A DNA stretch of 64,000 nucleotides from Candidatus Crickella equi. Its GTDB lineage: Bacteria > Bacillota > Clostridia > Peptostreptococcales > Anaerovoracaceae. Below the pieces are notes generated by a model, which was given only the letters and a program-made list of their open reading frames with translations, was not told the DNA's origin and did not search any database. The stretch is taken from positions 55,044 through 119,043 of the forward strand of contig JAGHUP010000006.1 in NCBI GenBank assembly GCA_018064755.1. The letters run 5' to 3'. The translations under genes and the position numbers were made by a program. This document shows positions 15,986-23,477 of the stretch, piece after piece. Positions within the stretch are counted from its first letter, which is position 1. Every line of letters starts with the position of its first letter.

Positions 15986-16255
15986 AATTCGCGAATTGTC
16001 AGCTCGACAGGTAGGGCTATTCGCGAATTGTCACTATGGAGAGGTCGACGCCAAAAGTACATCACTTTCGCACGCGATAGGCTTCCGGATCGTCGCTATG
16101 TGACGACAGATAACAAAAGTACATACTCATTTTGGCTCAAAGCGAGTAAAACGAGTATGTACTTTTTGGTTGTAGAATCCTATTGCGACAAAATCGCAGT
16201 TCTCCCGACTGAAAAAGAGTGTACTTTTGCCATCGAGGTCTGTATAGCGACAAAA
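15986..16255. repeat. 270-bp structured repeat, family 2 copy B
   Basis: This is the second copy, of exactly the same length and orientation as 14627-14896, with scattered substitutions (for example TGTGGCGACAG versus TGTGACGACAG) and no visible insertions. The central AAAAGTACATACTC / GAGTATGTACTTTT hairpin is fully conserved. It ends 22 bp before the stop of the HAD gene on the minus strand. Confidence 0.85.
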
Positions 16256-16277
16256 GTATTATGAACACTGTATGGCC

Positions 16278-16928
16278 TTACCAGTTGATAATGTCTTCAA
16301 GTTGAGCGTGATAATCAGTAATATACAGGTCACAGAGTTCCTTAACCTGATCCTGTTCAGGAACAGACGCATCAGCCACTCCGAAGACTGTAAATCCATC
16401 GTTCTTAGCTGTCTCGACCGTGTGTAGTTCATCTTCGAACACAACAGTTTCAGACTTGTCTGTACCAAGGTATTCCAAAGCCGCTCTATAGATATCCGGG
16501 CGGTTCTTATCGTGGCCAACTTCGCCGCAAGTAATAATCTTACTAATATACTTAAGAATATCATTGCGACGCAGAGCAGCCTCAACAACAGGCCTCTCGC
16601 TAACAGTCACAATGCACATCTTAACACCCATGCGTTCAAACTCTGCCAGCATCTCCTTAACACCAGGCTTTGTCTCAACTTCATGAGTGTAGAAGTCAAC
16701 AATACGGTCCACTACCGCCTGAATTATCTCCTCAACACTCTCAGACAGGCCGAACTCAGACTTAGTATACTGAGCCATCTGCAGCAGAGTCATCTTACGC
16801 ATCCTATGCCTAATATCTGCAGGCGCCTCAATACCAGACTCAGCTAGCATCTCCTGAGCCATATTCTCATATATGAACATTGAATCGATGAGTGTACCAT
16901 CGAGATCAAATATTGCACCTCTAACCAT
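16278..16928 (-). CDS. HAD-superfamily hydrolase (beta-phosphoglucomutase/phosphatase-like)
   Basis: A 216-residue HAD subfamily IA protein: motif I IFDLDGTLID near residue 6, an alpha-helical cap (residues about 18-85), motif II MCIVTVSERP, motif III region GHDKNRPDIY with the conserved Lys/Arg, and motif IV VVFEDELHTVETAKN. It probably dephosphorylates a small metabolite or moves a phosphoryl group in a sugar; specificity cannot be read. It appears to be a monocistronic gene between the accessory cassette and the repeat region. Confidence 0.88.
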   Translation of the reverse strand: MVRGAIFDLDGTLIDSMFIYENMAQEMLAESGIEAPADIRHRMRKMTLLQMAQYTKSEFGLSESVEEIIQAVVDRIVDFYTHEVETKPGVKEMLAEFERMGVKMCIVTVSERPVVEAALRRNDILKYISKIITCGEVGHDKNRPDIYRAALEYLGTDKSETVVFEDELHTVETAKNDGFTVFGVADASVPEQDQVKELCDLYITDYHAQLEDIINW

Positions 16929-16985
16929 AGTCTATTTCCTCCGCCCTAATTTTACCACAGATGACCTACATTAACACACAAGAAA

Positions 16986-17009
16986 AGAGCAGGACCGAAA
17001 TCCTGCTCT
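16986..17009 (-). terminator. Intrinsic terminator of surface-protein cassette 1
   Basis: On the minus strand, downstream of the stop at 17033, AGAGCAGGA and TCCTGCTCT arms form a 9-bp stem with a 6-base loop, followed by TTTTCTTG. Confidence 0.8.
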
Positions 17010-17032
17010 AATGCATTTAGTTTAAGATTAAA

Positions 17033-18607
17033 TTACTTAACCTTTACCTTGATAGTCTTAGTTGCGCTAGCGCCAACGAAGTTGTCAGTAGCGGAAACGT
17101 AAGCCTTAACCTTAACCTTGTAAGTTCCTTTCTTCAGACCCTTCTTAACAGTAACCTTACCAGCCTTAGAAACCTTAATCTTCTTGTTTCCGGAAACCTT
17201 CTTGAATTTAACTTCACCAAGCTTAGCAGTAGCCTTGATTGTCTTGTTCTTCTTTACAGTCTGCGCCTTCAGAGTTACCTTATTAGTAGCCTTAGTAATC
17301 TCAACTGTCATCTTTCCATTTGCTGTTGCAGCAATGATTCTGTCGAGTACATAGTTGTTGCTAACCTTGGCATTAGCCAGTTCCTGTGCATAAATGAAGT
17401 ACTGACCAACATTTGCAGATGTCAGTTCTTCTTCAGCAAAGAAGCTCTCACCAGATACGATAGCATCTGTTGAAGTCTCAATTACCTTGAAATCAGCTGC
17501 ATTAAGCTGATATCCCTTGCCATCATAAGCCTTCTTAAGAACAGCACTCTTCTGAGCTAAAGTAACGTGAAGCTTTTCAACATTAAATACTCTAGTCTCT
17601 GTCAGAGTAACTTTGCTTCCGTCCTTCTTTGTGTAAACCATAGTCATTCCAACCTTATAAGAATTAGCATCCTTAATTGTTGGAGCTGTTGTTAGAGTAA
17701 AGTCCTCAGCAACAAATGCCTTATTGAAATCTGCCTCAGCAGTTGCTCCTGTTCCAAGTGCCTTGAATGCATATGTAACAGCAACATTGTTTGCAGGGTG
17801 AGAAATACCTACAGCATGTTCTTTTCCATCATACTTAATTGTATCATCAGCATCAATACCAGTTGTTTCAACTGTTGAATCGAGGATTCCCCAAGTCTTA
17901 TAATATGTGCTTACAGCTTCGTCTGTAAGGAATGTTACTTCCTTTGTATAAGAATCATTCATATAGAAGATCTCATCAGCAAGAGCTCCTCTAAGAACAG
18001 CCTTACCAGCAGCAGTTAAAGTTACAACGAGGTTGCCCTTAAGGTCAGCCTTTGCAGTTGCATCATAACTGTACGCTTTGTACTCAGGATAAGATACTGT
18101 GAAAAGATCAGTTGCAGTCAGAGTCTTGCTTCCAACTTTTACTGCAGTTACGTTATAAGTTGTTAATCCTCTTTCCAGAGCTTCTGAATAAGCACCTGCA
18201 CTTACAGCAGTTCCAAGACTTGTTGTAACTTGAGCTTCCTTCATGTTAACTACATCTTCAACCTTAAGAAGATTCTTAAGAGCATTTGTTGTAACAAACA
18301 GTGTCTTTGTTGATCCATCTACTGTGAAGTCATAGTCATTTTCAATTCCTCCACCAATGTGCTGCTTAGCTAATGTCAGATCTCCAAATCCATTTGTACC
18401 ATCAAAAGATGCTGTTGCTACTACAGTCTGAGTCTTATCAGCAGATGCGTCTGTATAGAATTCAACAGTAGCGCTCTGCTTATCTGCTGCCCATGTGATG
18501 CTCTTTACTTCATTTACTACATGAGTAGCATCTGCGAATGCCATTGCTGGCATGAATGTTACCATCATCATTGCAGACATGAGGATGGCGAATAATTTCT
18601 TGCGCAT
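17033..18607 (-). CDS. Large secreted surface protein, cassette 1
   Basis: A 524-residue exported protein. The signal peptide (MRKKLFAILMSAMM..., cleavage after MAFA) is identical in its first 25 residues to that of the paralogue at 25574-27175, whereas the middle of the proteins differs. The C-terminal 90 residues are a Lys/Val-rich beta domain with KIKVSKAGKVTVKKGLKKG and ending KTIKVKVK, shared with the paralogue (KIDKASGKITLKKGLKKGTY ... IKIKVK). No LPXTG or membrane anchor is seen, so the shared basic C-terminal domain is a candidate wall-binding module. It follows the HTH gene at 18721 behind a conserved leader. Function unknown; an adhesin or antigen role is inferred from the architecture and from the invertible promoter. 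Confidence 0.75.
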   Translation of the reverse strand: MRKKLFAILMSAMMMVTFMPAMAFADATHVVNEVKSITWAADKQSATVEFYTDASADKTQTVVATASFDGTNGFGDLTLAKQHIGGGIENDYDFTVDGSTKTLFVTTNALKNLLKVEDVVNMKEAQVTTSLGTAVSAGAYSEALERGLTTYNVTAVKVGSKTLTATDLFTVSYPEYKAYSYDATAKADLKGNLVVTLTAAGKAVLRGALADEIFYMNDSYTKEVTFLTDEAVSTYYKTWGILDSTVETTGIDADDTIKYDGKEHAVGISHPANNVAVTYAFKALGTGATAEADFNKAFVAEDFTLTTAPTIKDANSYKVGMTMVYTKKDGSKVTLTETRVFNVEKLHVTLAQKSAVLKKAYDGKGYQLNAADFKVIETSTDAIVSGESFFAEEELTSANVGQYFIYAQELANAKVSNNYVLDRIIAATANGKMTVEITKATNKVTLKAQTVKKNKTIKATAKLGEVKFKKVSGNKKIKVSKAGKVTVKKGLKKGTYKVKVKAYVSATDNFVGASATKTIKVKVK

Positions 18608-18690
18608 TTCGTTTTCTCCTTTCTGTTTTTCGTTTTATTAATAAAACTAAAATGCATTTATATGAACGAGCAGGAGTGCCCGGTCATACC
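18608..18690 (-). promoter_or_regulatory. Conserved hairpin leader between HTH gene and surface-protein gene, cassette 1
   Basis: The 80 bases before the ATG are nearly the same in both cassettes: a GGGCA..TCCTGCTCG-type hairpin (18667-18685), the string TTCATATAAATGCATTTT, a GTTTTATTAATAAAAC palindrome, and AGAAAGGAGAAAACGAA as the ribosome binding site. Conservation of untranslated DNA while the following proteins diverge suggests a regulatory or mRNA-stability role. It could also contain an internal promoter, although I see no good -35/-10 pair. Confidence 0.6.
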
Positions 18691-18720
18691 GTATTGTGAG
18701 CGAGGGCGAAGCCGTCGCGG

Positions 18721-19125
18721 TTATGCCTCTTGGAGGCGGGCGAGTTTGTTGCGAAGTTCGAGGTTCTCGAGCTGAAGTTTGAAAATCTGGTCTTCTTGCT
18801 GCTCGAGTTGCTGGCGAAGAGTCAGCTTGTGGCGCTGGCGTTCTCTATGAACCTCGATGTAGTCAATCTTGTCACCGAGCCGGCCGTTATTATTGTCAGC
18901 TCTCCAGCGATCAGAAGCGCGCTCGATACGTTTGTATCCGAGAGCGTCCACATCGAATCCTGCGTCCTTAAATATCTGTCTAGGGCCTTTGCCCAATCGA
19001 TATTCCTCAACGAATTTCTTCTTGAACTCTAATGTGTAAGTAATACGTCTTGAGGTTACAGACTCAACATATTGATTACTGCGAAGAGCGTTTACTTGGT
19101 CCTCTGTAAATATGCTTCTTGCCAT
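18721..19125 (-). CDS. Small HTH protein resembling IS3-type OrfA, cassette 1
   Basis: A 134-residue protein. Residues 27-75 (RITYTLEFKKKFVEEYRLGK, then GPRQIFKDAGFDVDALGYKRIERASDRWR) match the helix-turn-helix region of IS3-family OrfA proteins and related HTH proteins. Residues about 95-133 are a Gln/Leu/Glu-rich coiled coil that should dimerise it. No DDE-transposase partner is adjacent; instead the next gene is the surface protein. A DNA-binding regulator derived from a transposase is a likely reading. It is a close paralogue of 27264-27665. Its ATG lies 22 bp from the putative invertible segment. Confidence 0.7.
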   Translation of the reverse strand: MARSIFTEDQVNALRSNQYVESVTSRRITYTLEFKKKFVEEYRLGKGPRQIFKDAGFDVDALGYKRIERASDRWRADNNNGRLGDKIDYIEVHRERQRHKLTLRQQLEQQEDQIFKLQLENLELRNKLARLQEA

Positions 19126-19147
19126 TTCTTCCCCCTATCTTTCGGAC

Positions 19148-19317
19148 GTAATTAATATTCTGTTCCTTAGCAAAGCATTAAAAAAAGGCGCTTTCGCGCC
19201 TTTTAACATTAAATGTGTATTAATAATTTTGATTTTTCTTGCAACCCCCTTTATTATCCGTATAATTGAAATTGTAAGAATAATGTATGAATATTTTCCG
19301 AACGTAATATTAATTAC
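19148..19317. promoter_or_regulatory. Putative invertible promoter segment (inverton), cassette 1, OFF state
   Basis: Perfect 12-bp inverted repeats GTAATTAATATT (19148-19159) and AATATTAATTAC (19306-19317), extendable inward by GTTC/GAAC after two mismatches, bound a 170-bp segment. It contains a promoter (19239-19266) that points right, away from the HTH and surface-protein genes, and a bidirectional hairpin GGCGC/GCGCC with flanking A and T runs (19179-19204). The equivalent segment of cassette 2 (27683-27879) has the same promoter core in the opposite orientation. See the finding on phase variation. Inversion itself is inferred. Confidence 0.6.
19239..19266 (+). promoter_or_regulatory. 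Sigma-A promoter inside inverton 1, facing away from the cassette
   Basis: TTGCAA (19239-19244), a 16-bp spacer beginning CCCCCT, and a perfect TATAAT (19261-19266). The same TTGNAACCCCCT...TATAAT core with a 16-bp spacer drives the other cassette from 27759 to 27732 on the minus strand. Any transcript from here would run about 75 nt to the terminator at 19327-19348. Confidence 0.65.
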
Positions 19318-19326
19318 AGTTTGTCA

Positions 19327-19348
19327 CAGGCTTCAGGCCTGTTTTTTT
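19327..19348 (+). terminator. Terminator facing inverton 1
   Basis: CAGGC/GCCTG stem followed by seven T residues on the plus strand, 10 bp outside the right inverted repeat. It stops rightward transcripts from the inverton before they run antisense into the membrane-protein gene, whose stop codon it overlaps. Cassette 2 has the same element at 27890-27913. Confidence 0.7.
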
Positions 19349-20837
19349 ATGCCCTTTCTTCCTCTGTTACCTCGTTTTTCTTGTTGTAATAGTGCAGATA
19401 TAGCCCCATCACAACAATCAGAATTGGCCAGCTGAGGCATTCAGCCGAGTTAACCAACGACTGTCCGAAGTATGCCATTACAGCAACCAGGAACATGAAC
19501 TCCTCTCCCTCAACATCACGAGTCTTAACCCATCTAACAGCAATGCTAACCCACATAGTCAACCATGCTGCAAGTCCGAGAACTCCATTAGTTACTAGGA
19601 ACTGGAACACGTCGCTATGGTTGCAGAGAACAATTCCTCCAAATCTCTCGTTGAGAACCTGATTATAATAGAACAGAGTCTCTGGTCCCATTCCGATGAG
19701 CTTGTTGAAGAATGGCATCTCCTTGAACATATTAACAGCATATGTCCAAATCATACCTCTCATTGAACCCCAATCATCACCAAAGTTTCTAATCAGATCC
19801 AGAACGAAGTAAGCTACAACTAGGCCAAGTCCAATTTCGAATACGATTGTTAGCGTCTTGGCAACAGACGCTGTATAGTCCTTAACCACGCGCTTTACGA
19901 CAATGTATCCAACGATACCAATTATTGTCATTCCAATAGCAACGATTGGATGGGCAAATATAGCACACACACCATCTATAGGAATCATGTGACTATACGC
20001 TGGCATGAACAAAGTAATCATCATCGCAATACCGTAAAACGCTACGAACAAGAGGAATCTTCTAATGTACTGCGCTTTGGACAGAACGAATGGTTCTGCG
20101 AAGAATGCGCACAGGCCAAAACCGACATAGAGACCATCCGAGCGGCAGAAGATGATGCCGATGCATGTCATGAAGAGATAAATGCAGTAGAACACATTGC
20201 GTTTGTTATTGTCACTCTTCAGGAATTGAATGAGGATAATTGGCAAAGTCAGTGCAATATAACCCATGAACCAATTAATATTACCGAATGTCGATAGGTA
20301 TGACCAATATTGACCTTCGAGCATGTTGCGATGCAGGAACATAAAGTCGACGCCTGCGCCATGCAGCAGATCGATAAAGTAAACGATTAAGCCAATAATC
20401 ATGATGGTATTCTCGAGCATTCTGGACCACTCGAGTTTGTTGGATAAGAAGATTACCAGTACTGAGAACAGCAGCATCTGAACACCACCTACCCACCAGC
20501 CTTGATTGCCCCAGAATGATGGTCCCTTGAAGTCACATAGCAAGGTCGAAATAACCGCAAGCGCACCAAAAGCCATAATCGATATCTCAGTTACGTTCTT
20601 GCGCGGTATCAGCGGTTTAACGCTCTTCTGTGCGATAACAACGCACAGCAATAGAATAACAGTAATGATAGAACCAGCCAGCATAGCATGTCCTTTAGCC
20701 GCTGTCTGATTGAAATACTGATCCTCAAGCCACAGTGGGTTAACAATCATTGCCCACATTGCGAAGAACACAGCAACCATTGTGAACATGTCCTTCTGCT
20801 TTCTAGTGATCTTCTTTTTTCTCATTTTCTTGGCCAT
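19347..20837 (-). CDS. O-antigen ligase / Wzy-type polymerase family membrane protein
   Basis: A 496-residue integral membrane protein with about 11-12 hydrophobic segments, a basic N-terminus (MAKKMRKKKITRKQK) and the long hydrophilic loop near residues 365-420 typical of O-antigen ligase/polymerase proteins (MRGMIWTYAVNMFKEMPFF, then GMGPETLFYYNQVLNE and NHSDVFQFLVTNGVLG). Such enzymes join or transfer lipid-linked glycans at the outer face of the membrane. No glycosyltransferase genes are adjacent, so its polymer is unknown; glycosylating surface proteins or making teichuronic-type polymers are possibilities. It starts 50 nt after the QueC-like gene. Confidence 0.75.
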   Translation of the reverse strand: MAKKMRKKKITRKQKDMFTMVAVFFAMWAMIVNPLWLEDQYFNQTAAKGHAMLAGSIITVILLLCVVIAQKSVKPLIPRKNVTEISIMAFGALAVISTLLCDFKGPSFWGNQGWWVGGVQMLLFSVLVIFLSNKLEWSRMLENTIMIIGLIVYFIDLLHGAGVDFMFLHRNMLEGQYWSYLSTFGNINWFMGYIALTLPIILIQFLKSDNNKRNVFYCIYLFMTCIGIIFCRSDGLYVGFGLCAFFAEPFVLSKAQYIRRFLLFVAFYGIAMMITLFMPAYSHMIPIDGVCAIFAHPIVAIGMTIIGIVGYIVVKRVVKDYTASVAKTLTIVFEIGLGLVVAYFVLDLIRNFGDDWGSMRGMIWTYAVNMFKEMPFFNKLIGMGPETLFYYNQVLNERFGGIVLCNHSDVFQFLVTNGVLGLAAWLTMWVSIAVRWVKTRDVEGEEFMFLVAVMAYFGQSLVNSAECLSWPILIVVMGLYLHYYNKKNEVTEEERA

Positions 20838-20887
20838 AACAATTCCCCTTTGTTTGTTATTACGAACATTTTATTGTATCATAACCG

Positions 20888-21649
20888 TCATTCTTTGACT
20901 ATTCCCCAACGGCACCATAAGTCATATCTATATTGCTTCGCAGTATTAGGATCCATACGTTTCATCTCGAGATTGCGATCGATGGCAGCCTGTGGAAGGA
21001 GAATTTCCATTCCAGACTCAATCTTAATACAACAAGGATGACAGAGACCGCAAGGTTCACCATTAGTCAATGGATGATTGCAGAACCATATCTTCTGCAT
21101 TATATCCTCGCATCCCCACGCACGAATATCTGCGAGCATATCTTGCTCGGTTTTGTTGTATATAGGAAGAATGAAGTTGCCCCACAGAATCTTGGCAGCA
21201 TCGCTACCGCGCTCAATCATGTCTCGAGATACCAAACGTCCTGGCTCGGCAGCCTCAATGCACAGCTCAAGGTCCGGAACAACGCAAGACAGCCTGCCCA
21301 GCCACTCATACTGAGGGCCGAGCTCCGCATTAAGAGCAGACCTCGCATCCTCTTTAACTTGATTGAAAGCCTCAGTCATCTTCTTGTTAGCAGGAATATC
21401 TTCCATATTAATAATTCGTAGAGGCAACAGCTCACAGCCAAAACGGCCCGGCTCCTCCAACATCGCTATGATTTCTCGCACACGGCCGAGCTCGATCTCA
21501 TAGCTCCGCCTACCCGGGTTAATCACATACACTGGTTCAATCGCCGCGCCTTCTCGTGCCAGCTCTACTATGCGATATGTCGAATCCCATCCGCCCGTCC
21601 AGAGGACGTGGTGGGTTGTTTTTATTTCTTTATTCACGCTAGATGTCAT
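20888..21649 (-). CDS. QueC-like ATP-pyrophosphatase (PP-loop) with Cys cluster
   Basis: A 253-residue PP-loop protein. The ATP-binding motif is WTGGWDSTYR near residue 17 (SGGxDS type). A C-terminal cluster FCNHPLTNGEPCGLCHPCC (residues about 202-220) matches the zinc site of QueC (C-x8/9-C-x2-C-x2-C). QueC makes 7-cyano-7-deazaguanine, but the rest is diverged and no queD, queE or queF gene is near, so this is a QueC-like protein of unknown substrate. It overlaps a XRE regulator gene by 11 nt and thus comes under the palindromic promoter at 21964-21993. Confidence 0.7.
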   Translation of the reverse strand: MTSSVNKEIKTTHHVLWTGGWDSTYRIVELAREGAAIEPVYVINPGRRSYEIELGRVREIIAMLEEPGRFGCELLPLRIINMEDIPANKKMTEAFNQVKEDARSALNAELGPQYEWLGRLSCVVPDLELCIEAAEPGRLVSRDMIERGSDAAKILWGNFILPIYNKTEQDMLADIRAWGCEDIMQKIWFCNHPLTNGEPCGLCHPCCIKIESGMEILLPQAAIDRNLEMKRMDPNTAKQYRYDLWCRWGIVKE

Positions 21650-21914
21650 AAAACCTAATCTCTATCCTCTTTCCAAGCCCGGCTGCAACTCTCTTAAGCG
21701 TTTTAAGCGAAGGATTTGCATTGCCATTCTCAAGTTTAGATAAATCCGTCCTATTTATTCCAGTACTATCTGCAAGTTCCTGTTGCGTCATATTTCTTTC
21801 AATCCTTGCATCAATAATAGACTGAACAATCTGAAACTCAGGCTCTAGATTCTCATATTCTGTCTTGATACTTGGATCAGTTAAATAAGTATTTTTTAAA
21901 TCACTAAGTTTCAT
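21639..21914 (-). CDS. XRE-family HTH regulator (HigA-antitoxin-like)
   Basis: A 91-residue protein with a Cro/C1-type HTH at residues about 38-85: IDARIERNMTQQELADSTGI, then NRTDLSKLENGNANPSLKTL. The N-terminus MKLSDLKNTYLTDPSIKTEYENLEPEF is like HigA antitoxins, but no HigB/RelE toxin gene precedes or follows it; the QueC-like gene overlaps its end instead. It very likely represses its own promoter through the 22-bp palindrome at 21967-21988. Confidence 0.85.
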   Translation of the reverse strand: MKLSDLKNTYLTDPSIKTEYENLEPEFQIVQSIIDARIERNMTQQELADSTGINRTDLSKLENGNANPSLKTLKRVAAGLGKRIEIRFYDI

Positions 21915-21963
21915 TGTTCTTTTCCCTTTTTTATACTTCTAGTTCAAACATTGTGCCACCATT

Positions 21964-21993
21964 ATTATAGTGGGATATATCCCACTATGTCAA
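21964..21993 (-). promoter_or_regulatory. Consensus promoter with 22-bp palindromic operator for XRE/QueC-like operon
   Basis: On the minus strand TTGACA (21993-21988) and TATAAT (21969-21964) are both perfect consensus boxes with an 18-bp spacer. The spacer and the box edges form a perfect 22-bp palindrome (21967-21988) with arms ATAGTGGGATA. Repressor bound there would block RNA polymerase. The XRE gene starts 50 bp downstream. Confidence 0.85.
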
Positions 21994-22047
21994 CCTTCGT
22001 TTTGATGTTTGAACTGTATATTCTTTACGAAATGATATCAAACCAAT

Positions 22048-22084
22048 CTCAACCGAAATCCTACATTTCTGAACCGATTTTAAA
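22048..22084. repeat. 37-bp dispersed repeat, family 3 copy 2
   Basis: CTCAACCGAAATCCTACATT followed by TCTGAACCGATTTTAA; nearly identical to 63748-63784 and to the complement of 15944-15980. It lies upstream of the XRE promoter on the minus strand, in a 395-bp gap with no credible protein gene (21915-22309). Apart from this element, the operator and the terminator at 22166-22199, I see nothing definite there. Confidence 0.7.
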
Positions 22085-22165
22085 TACAAAGAAAAACATG
22101 ATTCAACACCATATTTCAGAAATAAAAGAACGGGTCCGAGGACCAATGTCATTAAGTTAAGGAGA

Positions 22166-22199
22166 TACTCCTGCACAGAAATGTGCGGGGGTATTTTTT
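22166..22199 (+). terminator. Strong rightward intrinsic terminator
   Basis: ATAC-CCTGCACA / TGTGCGGG-GTAT arms with a GAAA loop, followed by a T-run. No plus-strand gene precedes it in this gap, so it may end a short untranslated transcript or be left over from an insertion element. Confidence 0.65.
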
Positions 22200-22309
22200 C
22201 TGACGAAAAACATTGACTTTGCGCCGGGTTTGTGCGGCCGTTGTGACTTTGCAACAAGTCAAAATAGCTGTTAATAAAAACAGCTGAAACAGTATTAAAT
22301 TTTCACAAT

Positions 22310-23415
22310 TTATGCTACTCTATATACAAGGTTTATGGCTATTCTTGTACTGAGCCTTCGTTCAAAACTGCGACCATTCCGTACTGGTACTACGGATTTG
22401 GATAAAAGCTGTTCTGCTTGCGGAGGAGATACTCGGTGCAGGAATAGCTTTCTGCATATATGGACAGCACGTGCTACATTTACAACGTATGAATACTTTT
22501 TCGAACCATCATTATCCAGATTAACATTTGAACATATTGCGAGAATAATGTTGTACATTGTCAGTCGTGCAAATATCTCTTGAACAATGAAACGCTTGCA
22601 TTTTGAGTGTGTATACAACAATCCCACATTATACTTTAGTGTTCTAAAAGAGGTTTCAATACCCCATCTCATTCGATACAAGTTCTTTAATTCTTCAGAT
22701 GAAAAATCAGATTGATCAAGGTTAGTCACCAACGTTTCATATATACCATCTTGAATTTCTATCTGCACAATTCTAAATGACAATTTGTAGTATACCGGAT
22801 TATCCTTGTACTTGGAGATTTCTGGAAGATAGTCAAATCTCGAGCTTGGTGACAAATATCTATATTCATTAGGAAATTCTTGAATAAATCTTTTGTATAA
22901 TTGGAATTTTTCCTTGTTATTTTAAGATTAAGTTCATCGTATTCTGAGTATTCCTTAAGACCTAATTTTCTTGCCATACCAGTGGATGTACAATCCTTTA
23001 TTCTAATAATATATTTCCAACCTTTTTCTTGACAATGAGCCAGTAAATTATATGACTCATATCCTCTATCTGCGATTAATATTGCTTGCGATATATCCGA
23101 TGAATCCACCATCTTTACAGCGGCGTCGCATTCATTCCAACTCATTCTACGCTCAACATTGCTTTGGGCAATGCTTACCTCTTTCAAGGCATATCGTGCA
23201 GACCTCCTCGGGTGCTCACACGTTCTTTCCCTCCATCTATCTGCCATATTTATTACGTATGATTCCGTGTAGCTATTGGACTTCGACTTGTTTCGCAGCC
23301 TTATCCTCATACGCAACCTCATATATAATTTCTGTTCGTCAGACCGGAGGTTTGCCCGTGGGTTAGTATGTTTCCCACATCCGGCTTCCTTCAGATTCTG
23401 CCTCGCGACAGACAC
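22310..23415 (-). pseudogene. IS4-family transposase remnant, frameshifted and N-terminally degraded
   Basis: Two overlapping minus-strand frames together give an IS4-family DDE transposase. The first (to 22759) holds ILIADRGYESYNLLAHCQEKGW, the DRGYE region with a catalytic Asp. The second (22855-22310) holds LYRMRWGIETSFRTLKYNVG, the Y-R-E-K signature with the catalytic Glu, then VQEIFARLTMYN. The frames should join near 22885-22920, where one shift breaks the protein. The N-terminal part upstream of about 23150 does not read as transposase, so the start is lost. No clear terminal inverted repeats or target duplications were found. The element is presumably inactive. Confidence 0.8.
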
Positions 23416-23477
23416 CCTTGCCTTCAGCTATATCCTTGCCGCTACCGGGCGGATTCGGGACTTTCACCCGTTAGAAC

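Noticed and set aside
19239..19348. A dedicated small regulatory RNA gene reading rightward from inverton 1
   Set aside because: A promoter and terminator do bound about 75 nt, but the arrangement is better explained as an OFF-oriented invertible promoter read into a stopper; small RNA data would be needed to claim a gene.
20888..21649. Canonical QueC (preQ0 synthesis)
   Set aside because: The PP-loop and zinc cluster fit, but the motif is WTGGWDST rather than the usual FSGGxDS, the body is diverged and the queuosine pathway partners are missing, so only 'QueC-like' is claimed.
21639..21914. Type II toxin-antitoxin pair around the HigA-like gene
   Set aside because: No HigB/RelE-like toxin gene is found on either side; the overlapping partner is a PP-loop enzyme.
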